Counted from the first letter of the stretch, positions 48,306 through 59,417 are shown. The stretch: DNA of 64,000 bases from Plantago major (GCA_026545765.1 JAIFAC010000138.1:102683-166682), one strand, 5' to 3'. Notes: generated by a model from the letters alone, not told the origin. Numbers and translations: made by a program.

Positions 48306-48323
48306 AGGTGGCTCGATGCCACT
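48306..48323 (-). other. Copia-3 primer-binding site
   Basis: On the minus strand agtggcatcgagccacc follows the LTR end TAACA. It resembles the initiator-Met tRNA site TGGTATCAGAGCC with one substitution and one missing base. Reverse transcription would start here. Confidence 0.75.
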
Positions 48324-49243
48324 TGTTAGAACCGTAGGACCGGATTGGTACTTCTGACGCTTCAAACGATGTCGATTATTGATGTCGAGTCAACACCGCT
48401 TTCTCAATAGTGAACAAAGGATCGACCGTACTACGCACAATAGTGAACTGAATTAACAAAACTCGTAAAAGTGCAAATGAATAAAATCAACACAAGATTT
48501 CTCAAGTCGATATAAAGATACCGACGGCAGAAAGCAAAACTTCTACTAAAATTGAAAAGTAGAATTATAAAAGAAGTTTAATCCAATCACAAACGATTGA
48601 TTAAACTTACAGTAAAACTAGACCTAGAGTATAAGAAAACCTATTCTAGTTCAATGATACTAGAGTAATTCTCGATCTTTAGAGAACACTCACAAGTAAA
48701 CACCGAGGTAAAGGTCTAGTAAAGCAAGACAAACCTAAACAAAATAATCTTCTCTCTTTTTGTTCTTAGAGTCGGCAGCCTTGCAAACGCCTCCTTCTTC
48801 TTCTATATATAATTGCGGCAATCTCATCACATGAAGAAGCAAGTCGGCAAGCAAAAGTGCCCAAGTCTTCCCAAACTTGGATTCGTGGTAAGGAAACTTC
48901 CTTTGATGTATTAATGGTATAAGGAGTCTTCTAGATATCAATCTCTTTTAAATCTCACTTTCCTTATAGCATAATATTCTTCCATGAATCATTATGGCAG
49001 CTTACTTACAACAATTATGGATCCTTTAATCTTCAAGCCCATCACGCCTATTCTTCTTATTTCGCCCTTTACATAAAGCGTCTGCTTTGCTACAAAGGTT
49101 CGCTACATTAATCACTGCCACAAGAATCAATCGTGATCCATTAAGCATGTTGAGGCCCAACTTGATATATCCTACAAAATAACCATAGAAAAACAACTAC
49201 AATTGTCGAACCGGTTAATAAACGAAGAAAGGCCGAATTAACA
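48324..49243 (-). repeat. Copia-3 5' LTR
   Basis: Bounded on the minus strand by TGTTAATTCGG (49243) and GGTTCTAACA (48324), i.e. TGTTA...TAACA, 920 bp, directly before the primer-binding site. It contains a TATA-like element near 48800-48815 and one degenerate copy of the recurrent GTCGA/TCAACA motif at 48368-48398. There is no second copy in the window. Confidence 0.75.
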
Positions 49244-49249
49244 AAACAA

Positions 49250-49568
49250 GTGCAATATAAATTGCACTTTCATATACGTTCAAAATATTTTTTGGAGTTT
49301 TGTAGATAAATATATGTGAGATTAAATAAAAATTATATATGGATTCAACATACTAAAAATAAATCATGGGAGTTATATGGTGCACTACGTCTTAAATACT
49401 TAAAATGTTCCACCACCAACATACCAAATTTGAAATTCTAACAACCAATCAAAATACATTTGGAAAAAAAACTGACCAATAGGAATGCTCAATAGTACCA
49501 CGTCAGCATGACACATGGCTTAACCACAAGGCTTGAAATATGCTTCTTTTCATATAGATATAGATAGA
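49250..49568 (-). mobile_element. Helitron 5' terminus
   Basis: Read on the minus strand from 49568: TCTATCTATATCTATATG, then a run with aagcatatttcaagccttg and cacgtgg-like words, the standard look of plant Helitron 5' ends. The base before TC is A, as expected for A^TC insertion. The rest of the element is lost where Copia-3 begins. Confidence 0.65.
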
Positions 49569-49589
49569 TTTTTTTTGAAATTGACTAAC

Positions 49590-49677
49590 TCCACTTATTA
49601 ATTTTTTATCACTTTCTTTTCTACTTTATCTATTCTTTCTCTTACTTTTTACCATCTACTTATTATTTTATTCCATA
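49590..49677. mobile_element. Stowaway-like MITE fragment
   Basis: cttattttaccatctacttattattttatt-type sequence similar to the interior of the MITE at 53094-53347. It ends exactly at the Helitron 3' terminus at 49678, suggesting a Helitron inserted into a MITE. Confidence 0.5.
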
Positions 49678-49708
49678 CTAGTTTATAACCCGTCGATACT
49701 CGACGGGT
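49678..49708 (-). mobile_element. Helitron 3' terminus with hairpin
   Basis: Minus strand: hairpin ACCCGTCGA-gta-TCGACGGGT (9-bp perfect stem), then TTATAAA and CTAG, followed by host T. This fits the Helitron rule of a terminal hairpin about 6-12 bp before CTRR^T. Confidence 0.85.
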
Positions 49709-50560
49709 ATAGTAAAAAAATATTTAAGTATATGAAATCCTACAATATTTACAACAACATTTTTGTAACACGTCGTACCCTTGCAAGCCGATGTCCGACC
49801 CTGCCACATGGTCATGGACTATTATCCGGTGATATGTCGCCATCGCATCTAATACATGTTCGTTCCGCACTTTATTCCACTCGCATGCAACGATAGATTT
49901 ACCACTATCCACCCCAAGATTACTCCTGAGCATGCATGCTTAAGTCTAAAGCTCTTATGGATGGATTTCCGAAAAGAAAGGTGCACATTATTGGTATGAG
50001 TAGCGTTCTTGATCCTTTAAGCTATCTGAAAATTTATCTTAAACTTTGGGACGTTACATTTTTAGTTTGTCTCTGATGGACTCACCATCACACTAATTAA
50101 GAACGATAAACTTTTTGTATGCGTTTATTCCATACATCACTTTTACCTCGATTATAATTATAAGAGTAGTGACTCTCAATTGTGCCATTGCACAATTTTA
50201 ATGCATAATCAATATTCCTCAAAAGTTTGGCCAATCTTTATCATGATCTATGATAAATCGCACCTCAAGAATTAATCGATTTGTATTATAAGTCAAAGAC
50301 CTTTTCCAATCAAGTCTTTAAATGGATCGAGGTATATCCAACCTGCTATAACCTTAACGATATCTATTTAAGATAATGGCATTTGATCGGGTATATACCT
50401 CACCCATTCCATGTTACCCACCAACTCATTTGTCAATCTACCACAGGTTAGTAAAGCAATCTACCCACCTTGATTTTATTTAAACCACACATCTATAGTG
50501 GGCCAGTCTAATTTGTAACAATACCATCTTCACGATCGCATTCCCTAAAATTAGGGGTAT
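49709..50560 (-). pseudogene. Helitron helicase remnant
   Basis: Minus-strand DNA at 50180-50500 is similar to part of the helicase remnant at 62318-63130: both share a block like attgcacaa...aatattcctcaaaag (coding for the LLRNID-like helicase motif region). Other words match poorly. It lies just inside the 3' terminus of a Helitron, where the C-terminal helicase is expected. No usable frame remains. Confidence 0.5.
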
Positions 50561-51266
50561 TAAAAAAAGTGCACGCCAAACCATACCATGTAAAATGTTT
50601 GCCTCTTACCCCACGCACAAATTATTTTCTTTAAAACATTTACAGGTTAATTTTTTCATAACCTGTTATTCAACCGATTTACGATGAGCCGTACAACTCT
50701 TCGCCATCTGACCTCGTCAATATGTGAAAAAGAAAGAGAGTAAATATATGTGTACATCCATAAATTACAATAATAAAAAATTATCTATATTAAATGGCAT
50801 ATACAATAAATTCAACAACTAATGATTTGCATGTTTTATTTAATATATACTTTATTCGTCCCGCAGAACTTCATGCATTTGTCATTTTTAGACGTACTAC
50901 AAAACTTCATACATTACTAAAAAAGGAAGGTACTCCACACCCAACCAATAATAATAAATCCTACTCTTGCACTTCTTACCACCTCTTTACACATTCCCCA
51001 CCAAAATTACACATTTTTACCATATTTTAATGTTTTATCACTTACTACTTAGTTTTTTTTTATTTAAACATTTATATTATTTTTTATTTGAAGTTTTTAA
51101 CTAATTATGTATTTAATTTTGTCTATTTTCACCCGTTTATCCACCCCCATGTTATCACCAGACTGCCATGGGTTGAAAAACTATAATACGTGTCCCAGTT
51201 GTCATTATAGCCGAGAGCCTATAGTACTGGGTCGGTTCAGTTCTTGTGTAAAAACAACTTACGCCC
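50561..51266. other. AT-rich spacer
   Basis: No gene or clear element. A possible Stowaway-like end (ttattcgtcccgcag) lies near 50850. Confidence 0.4.
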
Positions 51267-51458
51267 CTCCATAAAACGGTATGGGATTGCAATACTTTCC
51301 ATTCCAAGACTTTTCCATTTTTATCATTTCTGTCTCTTACCTCTTATACTTTCTCCATTATTTATCATTTATCTCTTCCACAACAAATAACAAACTATAG
51401 ACTTTCTTAACAATAAGGTTTAAAATAAGTGAGACACGTTTAACGGGATGGAGGGATT
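51267..51458. mobile_element. Possible Stowaway-like MITE
   Basis: Left words cccctccataaaacg and right words aacgggatggagggatta form a rough inverted pair like CTCCCTCCGTCCC ends of Stowaway elements. Identity is low, so the call is tentative. Confidence 0.35.
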
Positions 51459-51566
51459 ATATGTAAAAAGATTGAAAATGAGAAAAAATTTAATACGTAA
51501 CAAATGGTAATCTAGTGTCAAAGTCTAATTTTAGAGGAATGTATGCATATTGCATATTATATGTAC

Positions 51567-51640
51567 GGAACAATTACATATACCTCCCCTATTAGATGCC
51601 CTATACTAATCTGGATACCATTAGTCGAACAATTACATCG
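51567..51640 (+). repeat. Solo MULE terminal inverted repeat
   Basis: aattacatatacctcccc, then a ttagatgcc block and tcgaacaattacat match the TIR of the MULE at 24352-27982 in order. No partner TIR is evident nearby, so it is a single-ended remnant. Confidence 0.6.
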
Positions 51641-53093
51641 AGGTCCATTAATTTGTTTTTGGGTTGACTAACTGATAAGCTGAATCAACTTATTCACAAA
51701 CCAAACATGCCCTTAGCCAATTCATTTGGAGTACCATTTCAATTCTAAACAAAATAGATTAAAAATACAAAGGGTTTGGTCTCTTTTTATTGAATTGAAA
51801 CTGAACTTGTCGAGCTTCAGGTGGTTACAGACTTAGAATATATTCCGGGACCAACCATTCACGCATGATTCTAGAGGTGGCTCCCACGGTCCATATACAG
51901 TAGCACTTTGCCCCATATGACACTTATTTCCGGCAATCCCGATAGCCCCGCTATGATACCACCAGAATTAACCCGACCACTAAGGGTTAGACCCGTCCAT
52001 CGATCGCAATGTTACTTGATCGCCGTACACACGTCTCGATTATAGGATATTGTCTGCTTTGGGCCTGAACCCGCACGGATTTACTTTTGGAATCACCCAA
52101 AAGGCCTCATAAAATAGGAGAGTGGTGGTCTACATATATATACCCTTCACCCCTTTCACTCTAAACCGATGTCGATGTCAGTATTACAACAACTCAACAA
52201 TAGTCTAATTATAATGAAGATGCGCAAGAAGGAAACCGCTACTATCGCTTCTTCCCGATCACGATCTTTTAATATAACCGAACAAATAAAATCCTTTTCT
52301 TGCAATAATATTTCAATCGTTATGTCAGAAGTTAGATTTCAATATTGGTGAACGGGTTTGTAGCATATGGAGAAACTATTTTGATTTGGGGATGGTGGAT
52401 TTTTGTAGATTGGTGGAGTTGTCATTAGGGATTCCGACGATTTAGTGTGCATTAGATTTCGATTCAAGAATTGAACTCGAGATGAAGTTCGTTGATGGTG
52501 GGATTCCATTTTGAAAACCAGGACATAATTCAATGTTTTATGAACTTGAAAACTTTGCCTTTTTCGTAATTAGAGTTGTATGAGGGACTTGATTGCAAAA
52601 CCGCTTTCTTTCAATTTGGCCAATAAATAGTTTGTGACTTTGCAAATAAGTCGTAAAAATTTAAAAACCTCAAATTAAATTCACGATTATATGTATACAT
52701 CAACGATTCCACTTAATGGTCTGCATTTTATGTATATACCAAGGGCTTCCAATATAAACATTAAACTCGCTTTTTTCCCTCAGTTTGGAGATTGATGTTC
52801 ATGTGGATTAGTTTAGACGCTGACGGTGTCGCTCCTCATTTAATTTTATAAATTAATTTTAAAATAAACGATTCAAAATTACTGACAGACACATGTCACA
52901 TCCAGATTAATCTGGAAGAAAATAAAATGTGGAAATATGAGAGTGGACACGTGTCCCACTTTAATTTAACCTAAGAAAATAGTGGAAATTAAGAAAAAAC
53001 CTAAAGCAAATGAATAAAAGAAAAGAAAAAATCAAATTAAACATAAAATTTAAAAGTAAGGATGTGTTTGGTCATATGAGTTCGACTATACAA
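51641..53093. other. Spacer with one small ORF
   Basis: A 60-codon plus-strand frame at 52169-52351 (MSMSVLQQLNNSLIIMKM start) lies 45 bp after a TATA-like acatatatatacccttcac near 52132. I do not recognise the peptide. The rest is AT-rich with no element ends seen. Confidence 0.35.
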
Positions 53094-53347
53094 TACCCTC
53101 CGCTCTTTTATAGGTTTACATTTTGCCATTCTGGGGATTTTTGTAAAAGTTTAATGTTCCATTTTTTGGAAACTCCACTATCTATATTTATTAATTTTTT
53201 AAATACTCTTTTTCAAACTTTATCAATTATTTCTCTTACTTTTTTATACTCTCACTTACTTTTTACCATCTACTTACTATTTTATTCTATTTCCTTAAAA
53301 TTCACACCAAACCAAAATGTAAACCTTCCAAACGACCGAAGGGAGTA
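53094..53347. mobile_element. Stowaway-like MITE
   Basis: Inverted ends: left TACCCTCCGCTCTTTTATAG followed by gtttacattttgcca; right, read inward, TACTCCCTTCGGTCGTTTGG followed by aaggtttacattttgg. It is 254 bp with TA at both edges, in line with Tc1/mariner-type Stowaway MITEs. Confidence 0.75.
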
Positions 53348-53638
53348 ATAGATTTATGAAAAGGTTGAAATTTGTTATTGTTCAAAAGTTACTACAATGT
53401 CATTATAAAATTTATTAGGAAACTATAACTAATTTTCCTATGCTTCCATTTCAAACCATCATCAAAGTTGAAGCTATATCAGTTGAAAATATTAATATTT
53501 GAAAAATAGGTGTAGAATGTGTTTCGATGAACTTCGTTCCAAAGAATATCGAGTTTTCGACTCGGTTCATGAATCGACGCTAGTTATAAATTAACACAAA
53601 CTCTCATGAGATACGGTGTAGATAACGATCTAAAGACA
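53348..53638. other. Spacer
   Basis: No gene or repeat end seen. Confidence 0.4.
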
Positions 53639-53828
53639 CCTATGCTATTAATAAATCGTATATGTTATTAATCAAAACGCCTATGTTATTAACTAAATAA
53701 GTCTTATCAGAATATGAAAAACACCAATGTTAATAACATAGGTGTTTTGATTAATAACATCGATGATTTTCGACAATATAGGTCATTTCTAGATAAATTA
53801 TTTAGAGATCGTCTCTGATGATACTTAC
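53639..53828. repeat. Dispersed repeat, copy 1
   Basis: Shares with 57862-58025 an ordered set of words (aaaacgcctatgttatt / aaaacgcctaagttaat, atatgaaaa-aacaccaat, ataggt...ctagataaattatttagaga / atagat...tacaaattatctagaga). Within it taatcaaaacgcctatgtta and taacataggtgttttgatta are inverted and could form a hairpin. Family unknown. Confidence 0.6.
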
Positions 53829-54015
53829 TCATAAATAAATGGCTAGTTTTTGGATCTAAACATTTATTTTGTTTTGTATTTAACGTTTTTGTCTAAATAA
53901 TTATATTACACATTTAGTTTGGTCTATTTCACCTGCTAATTCGCCCCATCTCTTATCACCTGACCTGCAATGGATTGTAAAACTATTTTACCCGTCTGGA
54001 TTAAGTATATGATAT

Positions 54016-54064
54016 ACACACACACACATATACAATACACACACACACACACACACACACACAC
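54016..54064. repeat. (AC)n microsatellite
   Basis: acacac runs interrupted by atatacaata. It gives a His/Thr-rich false frame. Confidence 0.95.
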
Positions 54065-54833
54065 GATATACTATAGCAATTTTTTTCAAAGTCCGCTCAA
54101 AGTCAAGGCAGTGGCTCTTGAGAAGGGCAATCAAATCTCCATTTCATTCAAAGAGTTTACAACTATTTTTTGATTGGTACCGCAGTTGCTCTTTGATATA
54201 ACCCAATAAAAAGCGAGTGGGGAAAGTCATTATGTGCCCATTTTTGCTCAATTTCGTAAAAAACAGTACAAATCTCACTAAAATGATGAGAAGGCCCAGA
54301 CTCTCACAAGAAGACAAATAGCGTGTGTCTCTCCATTACATTTTCCATCACCTCCGATCCCTAATTAGACTAATTTGTAATATATATGTAAATTAGACCT
54401 TTGTTGTAAAAAACCAACATGTATCACTCAATTTAATTTTAAGTCTTAATTCAACCACAATAAAATTATCAATTTATCATAGAAAACTCAATCTATCTTC
54501 TCAAATTAAATTTCAATCCTAATTCAATAACAAAATTCATCATTAAAAAGTCAACCATAATGAATCTTTCTTCTCCACGTTATTCAATTAAATTAAAACA
54601 AATCAATTCACACTAATTTAAAACCCTAATTCAACTTCGAAATGTTCTCACATTTTAGTGTGTGTGTCTATATATATAGTAGAAACCCTCTAAAAGAATA
54701 CTCTATAAATGAATAGACTTTCTATAATAATAAAAATTTACGGTTCCAACTTGTGTATAAATGCTTAAAAAAACTCTAAGAATAAACTCTTTATAAGAAT
54801 ATTTTTTGTCAGTCCCAATGATATTACTGTATG
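54065..54833. other. AT-rich spacer
   Basis: No gene or element end recognised. Confidence 0.4.
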
Positions 54834-54846
54834 AAAAAAAAAAAAA

Positions 54847-54888
<42 letters not shown>

Positions 54889-54977
54889 ATATATATGTGT
54901 ATATGTATATGTATGGTATGTATATGTATATGTATGTATGTACGTACGTACGTATGTATGTACGTATGTATGTATTT
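54834..54977. repeat. Compound microsatellite: poly-A, (AT)n, (GTAT)n, (GTAC)n
   Basis: A short poly-A, then (AT)n to about 54880, then variants of gtat and gtac to 54977. The GTAC part is self-complementary. It gives false frames rich in Tyr, Ile and His on the minus strand. Confidence 0.95.
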
Positions 54978-55149
54978 GGTTAACATGAATCAACCAACCA
55001 ATTATGTTAATAAACCATAGAAAAGTTGTTTAATTACTTTAACATCTCAAATATGGCGATTTTTAGAAACATAGTGACAAACCAATTACTTTATAGATTC
55101 AATAAACACATGAAATTTAGAAAATAAAGAGTAACCGAGATATTGGACT

Positions 55150-55413
55150 TTCATTTAGAATGGAAAATATTTACAAAAATGGAAAGAAATCAGAAATTAA
55201 AATGGTTGATTGATTTAAAAAATTGCATATGTAAGCTAAATAACCGAAACACATCATCATGAGATAGAAACTGGCCAATCAGAATAAAAGAATAGGACAA
55301 CATGGAATGGGAATCAACCAATCACAAAGCATTATTTTGCCAAATAATTAAATGATGTGGGTAGCCTTAAATGGCTTCAAACCTTTTTTGCTTAATGTAT
55401 TATATTATATAGA
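55150..55413 (-). mobile_element. Helitron 5' terminus
   Basis: Minus strand from 55413: TCTATATAATATAATACATT followed by aagcaaaaaaggtttgaagcc, flanked by host A (A^TC). The 3' partner may be the terminus at 49678, which would make a decayed element of 5.7 kb, but this pairing is unproven. Confidence 0.6.
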
Positions 55414-57359
55414 TTTTTTAAAATAAACAAAAGATCAAATGGTTACCTTGTAAAATGATGGTGGAAGTATATATTAGAGATCTATATTATGAGGATATAA
55501 TTTTGGAGATATTGAACGGACTGGAATCTGGAGCGTGTAATAAGGAAAATTGGAAATGAGTTGTTTAGTGATTTAGTAATTGAGAAAAATCGAGGCAAAA
55601 ATGGATCGATCAATTTTAATACTACAACTCGATTCCATAAATAGTATATTTAGTATGAAGATAGGAATTATAATTCAATTCTCCTTTATGTAATTCAACA
55701 ACCGGTCACCCAATATAAACTAATAGAGATCGATATATGTCCATTCATTTTGTTTGGAATTTTAATTCAATTATTTTGAGATTCAATGTCGACTTGAAGA
55801 TTTTGTCCCATTTGACATAGCTCATCGCAAGTAGGTACCATCGCCACTTTTATATACGGATGATCCGCTATCATTATGCAACAACTTTAATACTTGATAA
55901 AACAAACAAATATAACTTGTTCATTTTGTTGAATTATGGATTAATAACAAAATAGTTTATGCGGTGAGATGATCACAACGAATTTTTTTCCCATGTTCAT
56001 GGGTAACAGTTTACACATGTTCATGATTTCTTATCTAAGATAAAAAAAATAAAGATGATGAAAAGTAGAGGATACAAAATTAAGAAAGATTATGCAACAA
56101 AAGACATTTTAATCAAAGTATATGCGTAAGATCAACTTCACTCTTGATACGCTCACTGAACTCAACAAAACTCGAAACATCGATAGAACATAGAAGATAC
56201 CCATCGGAGCATGAGAAAGAAAGTTACTTTCCACCCTTTCTTGGAAAAATTGAAAAAGGGCCACACACTTGCAAATCATAATATAAATACTTGAGTATCT
56301 GTGGTGTACAAAAATCTAAACAAATGTGTTATGATGTACATTGTATAGCATCCTTCAAACTACATTTGGATATATGTCAGATATATTATGAAATTAAGGC
56401 CACTCAGCATAACCCAACATAAAAAAATATTATAAAAATCAATACCACAAACTAAATTTGATACACACATCAAACACTTTCATATGTACACTACATTCCC
56501 AGTGCATAAAATAGTGAGAAGACCTAAAGATTCATAACCACCTAACGCTAGTAAAGTGAGTAATATTATGAAAATTACCTTGAGAAAAAAGGTGAAAATC
56601 AGAGCAAGGAACCTCCCTTTAGAAGTAGCAAGTATCGATTTATGTTGAATTTGTATCAAGCTATGAACTCTAATCTTACTTCCATCTCCATTCATCTCAG
56701 ATGAACCAAAAATGCCTAAATCGAAATATGAAGGATTGATAATTTCAACACTCTACACACAAAATTTCAATCAGATTCACAATAGAAGTAACTATTTGAT
56801 CGTGCACCTTAATTATTTGAACTAAAACTTGACAAAAAAGTAAACCGAGATGGAATACAAATGATTATTCATTTCATACCCTTCTATATCATCAACAACA
56901 CCTCCTTTGATGTGAATCACGGTTATACATTCACCTTCACAGTAATCTATCACCCACTTCTTACGTTAAACACGTAATGATTTTGCACTCACACCTTGTT
57001 CGTCCATCGAATTGTAGTTCATCAACCTTGATAAGTCGAGAACACATGGCAATGATAAACACATTAGAACATATACTGGATTTTTAGAAATATGCATATC
57101 GGGTCAGAGACGGTTTCGTGATTATATAAGGTTGTTAATAACTTCCGTGATTTATTGATCCGATTTCAATATTTTCGTGAAATACTAACAAACCGAATTG
57201 AATGAGAAGATAATTATGTATTTGAACTATATTTTCATTTCTTAACCCATATATTTAGGGAAGTTTAACCACCAAGATTTGATTTTCGTGAATGAGTCTT
57301 GGAGAAACGAAATTGCAAATATAGTCGAACTAATACATCAACTATGAGTTGTTTTAAAA
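55414..57359. other. AT-rich spacer with one decayed coding stretch
   Basis: A minus-strand frame at 56480-56695 (71 codons, start MNGDGSKIRVHSLI) contains CTCAAG|GTAATTTT near 56580, a possible splice donor, and is preceded by 60-100 bp that also reads open. I cannot assign it to a family. The rest has no recognisable gene. Confidence 0.35.
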
Positions 57360-57456
57360 TGAATTGTTTCTAGTCGATTTGCCACGCCATCTTTCGCTTA
57401 TGTGGCATATGTGGTTTTCAATTCTCATCATCACTTTTATCATATACATATATAGA
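57360..57456 (-). mobile_element. Helitron 5' terminus (family with GATAAAAGTGATGA)
   Basis: Minus strand from 57456: TCTATATATGTATATGATAA then aagtgatgatgagaattg and gccacataagcg. Same family as 57765-57845. Preceded by host A. Confidence 0.6.
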
Positions 57457-57764
57457 TAGGAAGGACGCTTAGATAACTTTTGTGTAGATACGCTTTAGTT
57501 AGTTTAGTTACATATACTTATCTCATTAGCTTTAGTTAAATCTTTATTAGATGTGAAGATAGATCCTACTTAGCAGAACGTATTATCAATGCATAGATTG
57601 AAAGGAATATAGATTTATCATGTATATTATCATGTATAATTTAACCTAACAGAGCCATAAAAATAGGGGACTTTAACAACTAATTATTGATTAACTTCAA
57701 TAGGCCAAGAGATAAACTTTCCTTCTTCAAATATTGTGAATTAAAACCAATTAATTTTAGAGGA

Positions 57765-57845
57765 ATTTGCCACATCACTTTTCAGACACGCGACATAAAT
57801 TTCTTTCTTTCATCTGCATTCATCACTTTTATCATATATATAGAT
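57765..57845 (-). mobile_element. Helitron 5' terminus, second copy of the same family
   Basis: Minus strand from 57845: TCTATATATATGATAAAAGT then gatgaatgcagatg and gatgtggcaaattcc. Host A precedes it. Two such ends within 390 bp in the same orientation suggest a nested or tandem insertion. Confidence 0.6.
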
Positions 57846-57861
57846 GTATGATAATATAATC

Positions 57862-58025
57862 TATATTATTTATTAAAACGCCTAAGTTAATAAAACGTAT
57901 CTTTTGTAATATGAAAAGAACACCAATATTAAAAATATGTATTTATTTGATCAATAATATGGATAATATTTTTGAAAACATAGATATGTCTCTATACAAA
58001 TTATCTAGAGACCCTTTTATGAGAC
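57862..58025. repeat. Dispersed repeat, copy 2
   Basis: Partner of 53639-53828. It starts tctatattatttattaaaac, which itself resembles a Helitron 5' end in plus orientation, and ends exactly where the TIR element at 58026 begins. Confidence 0.55.
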
Positions 58026-58843
58026 GGGTTAAATGCAAAATACCCCCTAAGTTATTGTAAATGTGCGTGAAACCCTTTTGAGTTAACAAATTAGTACCAA
58101 ACCCTCTGAGTTATTAAAAAATGTGCGCAACCCCCAGTTAATAAATTAGTCCCGAGTTATGAAAATGCGAAACCCCCGAAGTTATTAAAACATGTGTGGA
58201 ACCCTCACTTTTTTTTTTACTAAGTTTCAAGTTAAAGTATAATGGATGTTCTTTTAGGTTTTTACTCCAAATTAACGCGATTAGGTGGACTGACTTTCAT
58301 AGTTTCATTATTATCTTTTGCCTCACTTTTTCCGCTTACACTAATAATGAATTGGTATATGTAATGACAATCATAATTAGTGTTATCTATGGTTGTTATT
58401 TATATATTTCAAATATATAACCAAAGAGAAAGTGATCGATTTTTGTTGTTCATTTAATCGAAAAGAGTAGAGTTTTACTATTTTTAATAGCTCAAATTTA
58501 AGTCATTTTAATATTTTCAAAATTGACTAACTAATCAAACCGCATACAATACTTAATTCATCATGTATATTTAATATTTATGTAAAAAGGGTATTGCAAT
58601 GACTTTATAAGAATTCCATGATTTTGATATTTTTAATAACTATGATCTTTTTTTTGCATCGATTTAGTGTAAAATAACATAAACAAATATCTATAATAAG
58701 ACCCAGGAAAACAGACTTCATACACTTTAAAAATAAACGGGGTTTTTGCCCATTTTTAATAACTTAAGTGCATGGTGATTAATTCATTAACTAAACGGCG
58801 CTTTCACAATATTAATAACTCAGGGGGGTGTTATGCATTACTC
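58026..58843. mobile_element. TIR element, non-autonomous, about 818 bp
   Basis: Left end GGGTTAAATGCAAAATACCC then cctaagttattg; right end read inward GAGTAATGCATAACACCCCC then ctgagttatt. Several further aacccyctgagttatt words lie inside at both ends, in opposite directions. This type of end is common in plant MULE-like and related elements. No matching 8-9 bp target duplication was found. It has no significant coding frame. Confidence 0.65.
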
Positions 58844-58964
58844 ATATAATTATGAATATGAATATTCTTATGACGTCATTCCGACTCAAACGGCTTATAA
58901 CGGCCCAACTGATCCGACTTCGGTCCAACCTTTTGGGTGACGGTTTAATCGTCCTATCCGACTT

Positions 58965-59417
58965 TTAAAACATAGATGTGGACTTCAAAGTATTAGTTAT
59001 TACATTTATACCCATATTAGTTTCCGAAACATGTTCCAGAGAGGCAACCAAGTGACTGACAACAGGCAGCAGCTGTTCTTGCAAGTAGACCGAGTTCAGG
59101 CTCGAAACGTTCTTGCTGGTACCCTTCTTACCAATCTTCCTAAACTCATCCCTCAATTTTTGAAGAAACCGAAGAACTCTAGAATTACCAACACTCTCAT
59201 TCACTATAGCAAAGTATACACACCCATCATCCATCAAGAAACCAAAAGTCTTTTTCGACATCGTTTCAAAGTACCATTGATGATACGGAGGAGCCTTCTC
59301 CAAACACAACACAGCCAACTTCTCAATCTCAGCATCCCCATTGTGATTATAGCTATACAGAACACGACCCCCTTTGCAAACACAGCAATTCAAAATCGAA
59401 TTTCTAACAGAATCCAT
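58965..59417 (-). pseudogene. Phytolongin (longin-domain SNARE-like protein), C-terminally truncated
   Basis: Phytolongins are plant proteins with an N-terminal longin domain, a PHYL domain and a C-terminal membrane anchor, thought to act in vesicle traffic. The 150-codon frame starts MDSVRNSILNCCVCKGGRVL and contains YSYNH, LAVLCLEKAPPYHQWYFETM, KKTFGFLMDDGCVYFAIV and LRFLQKLRDEFRK, matching the longin domain well. Family members are usually about 230-270 residues with a transmembrane tail. Here it stops after NTLKSTSMF. Either the gene is truncated or an intron starts within the last exon (a GTATAA donor-like site lies near 59010). A TATA-like box lies upstream at 59665-59672. Confidence 0.8.

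Larger units (their letters stand above)
42020..49243 (-). mobile_element. Copia-3: Ty1/copia element, 3' LTR missing
   Basis: Read on the minus strand: 5' LTR (49243-48324), a primer-binding site, gag, protease, integrase, RT, RNase H, then about 1 kb after pol ending at the Sirevirus LTR. The domain order defines Ty1/copia. Frameshifts and stops occur throughout. No sequence like the 5' LTR occurs at the left, so the 3' end was lost or lies beyond the Sirevirus insertion. A near-palindrome related to aatgttgactcaacatt recurs at five places along the element. Confidence 0.85.

Noticed and set aside
54703-54993. Tyr/Ile/His/Thr-rich minus-strand frames
   Set aside because: Produced by the AT, GTAT and GTAC microsatellites.
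49678-55413. A single complete 5.7-kb Helitron
   Set aside because: The two termini fit Helitron rules but the interior contains a MITE, microsatellites and unrelated spacer, so pairing is unproven. The ends are reported separately.
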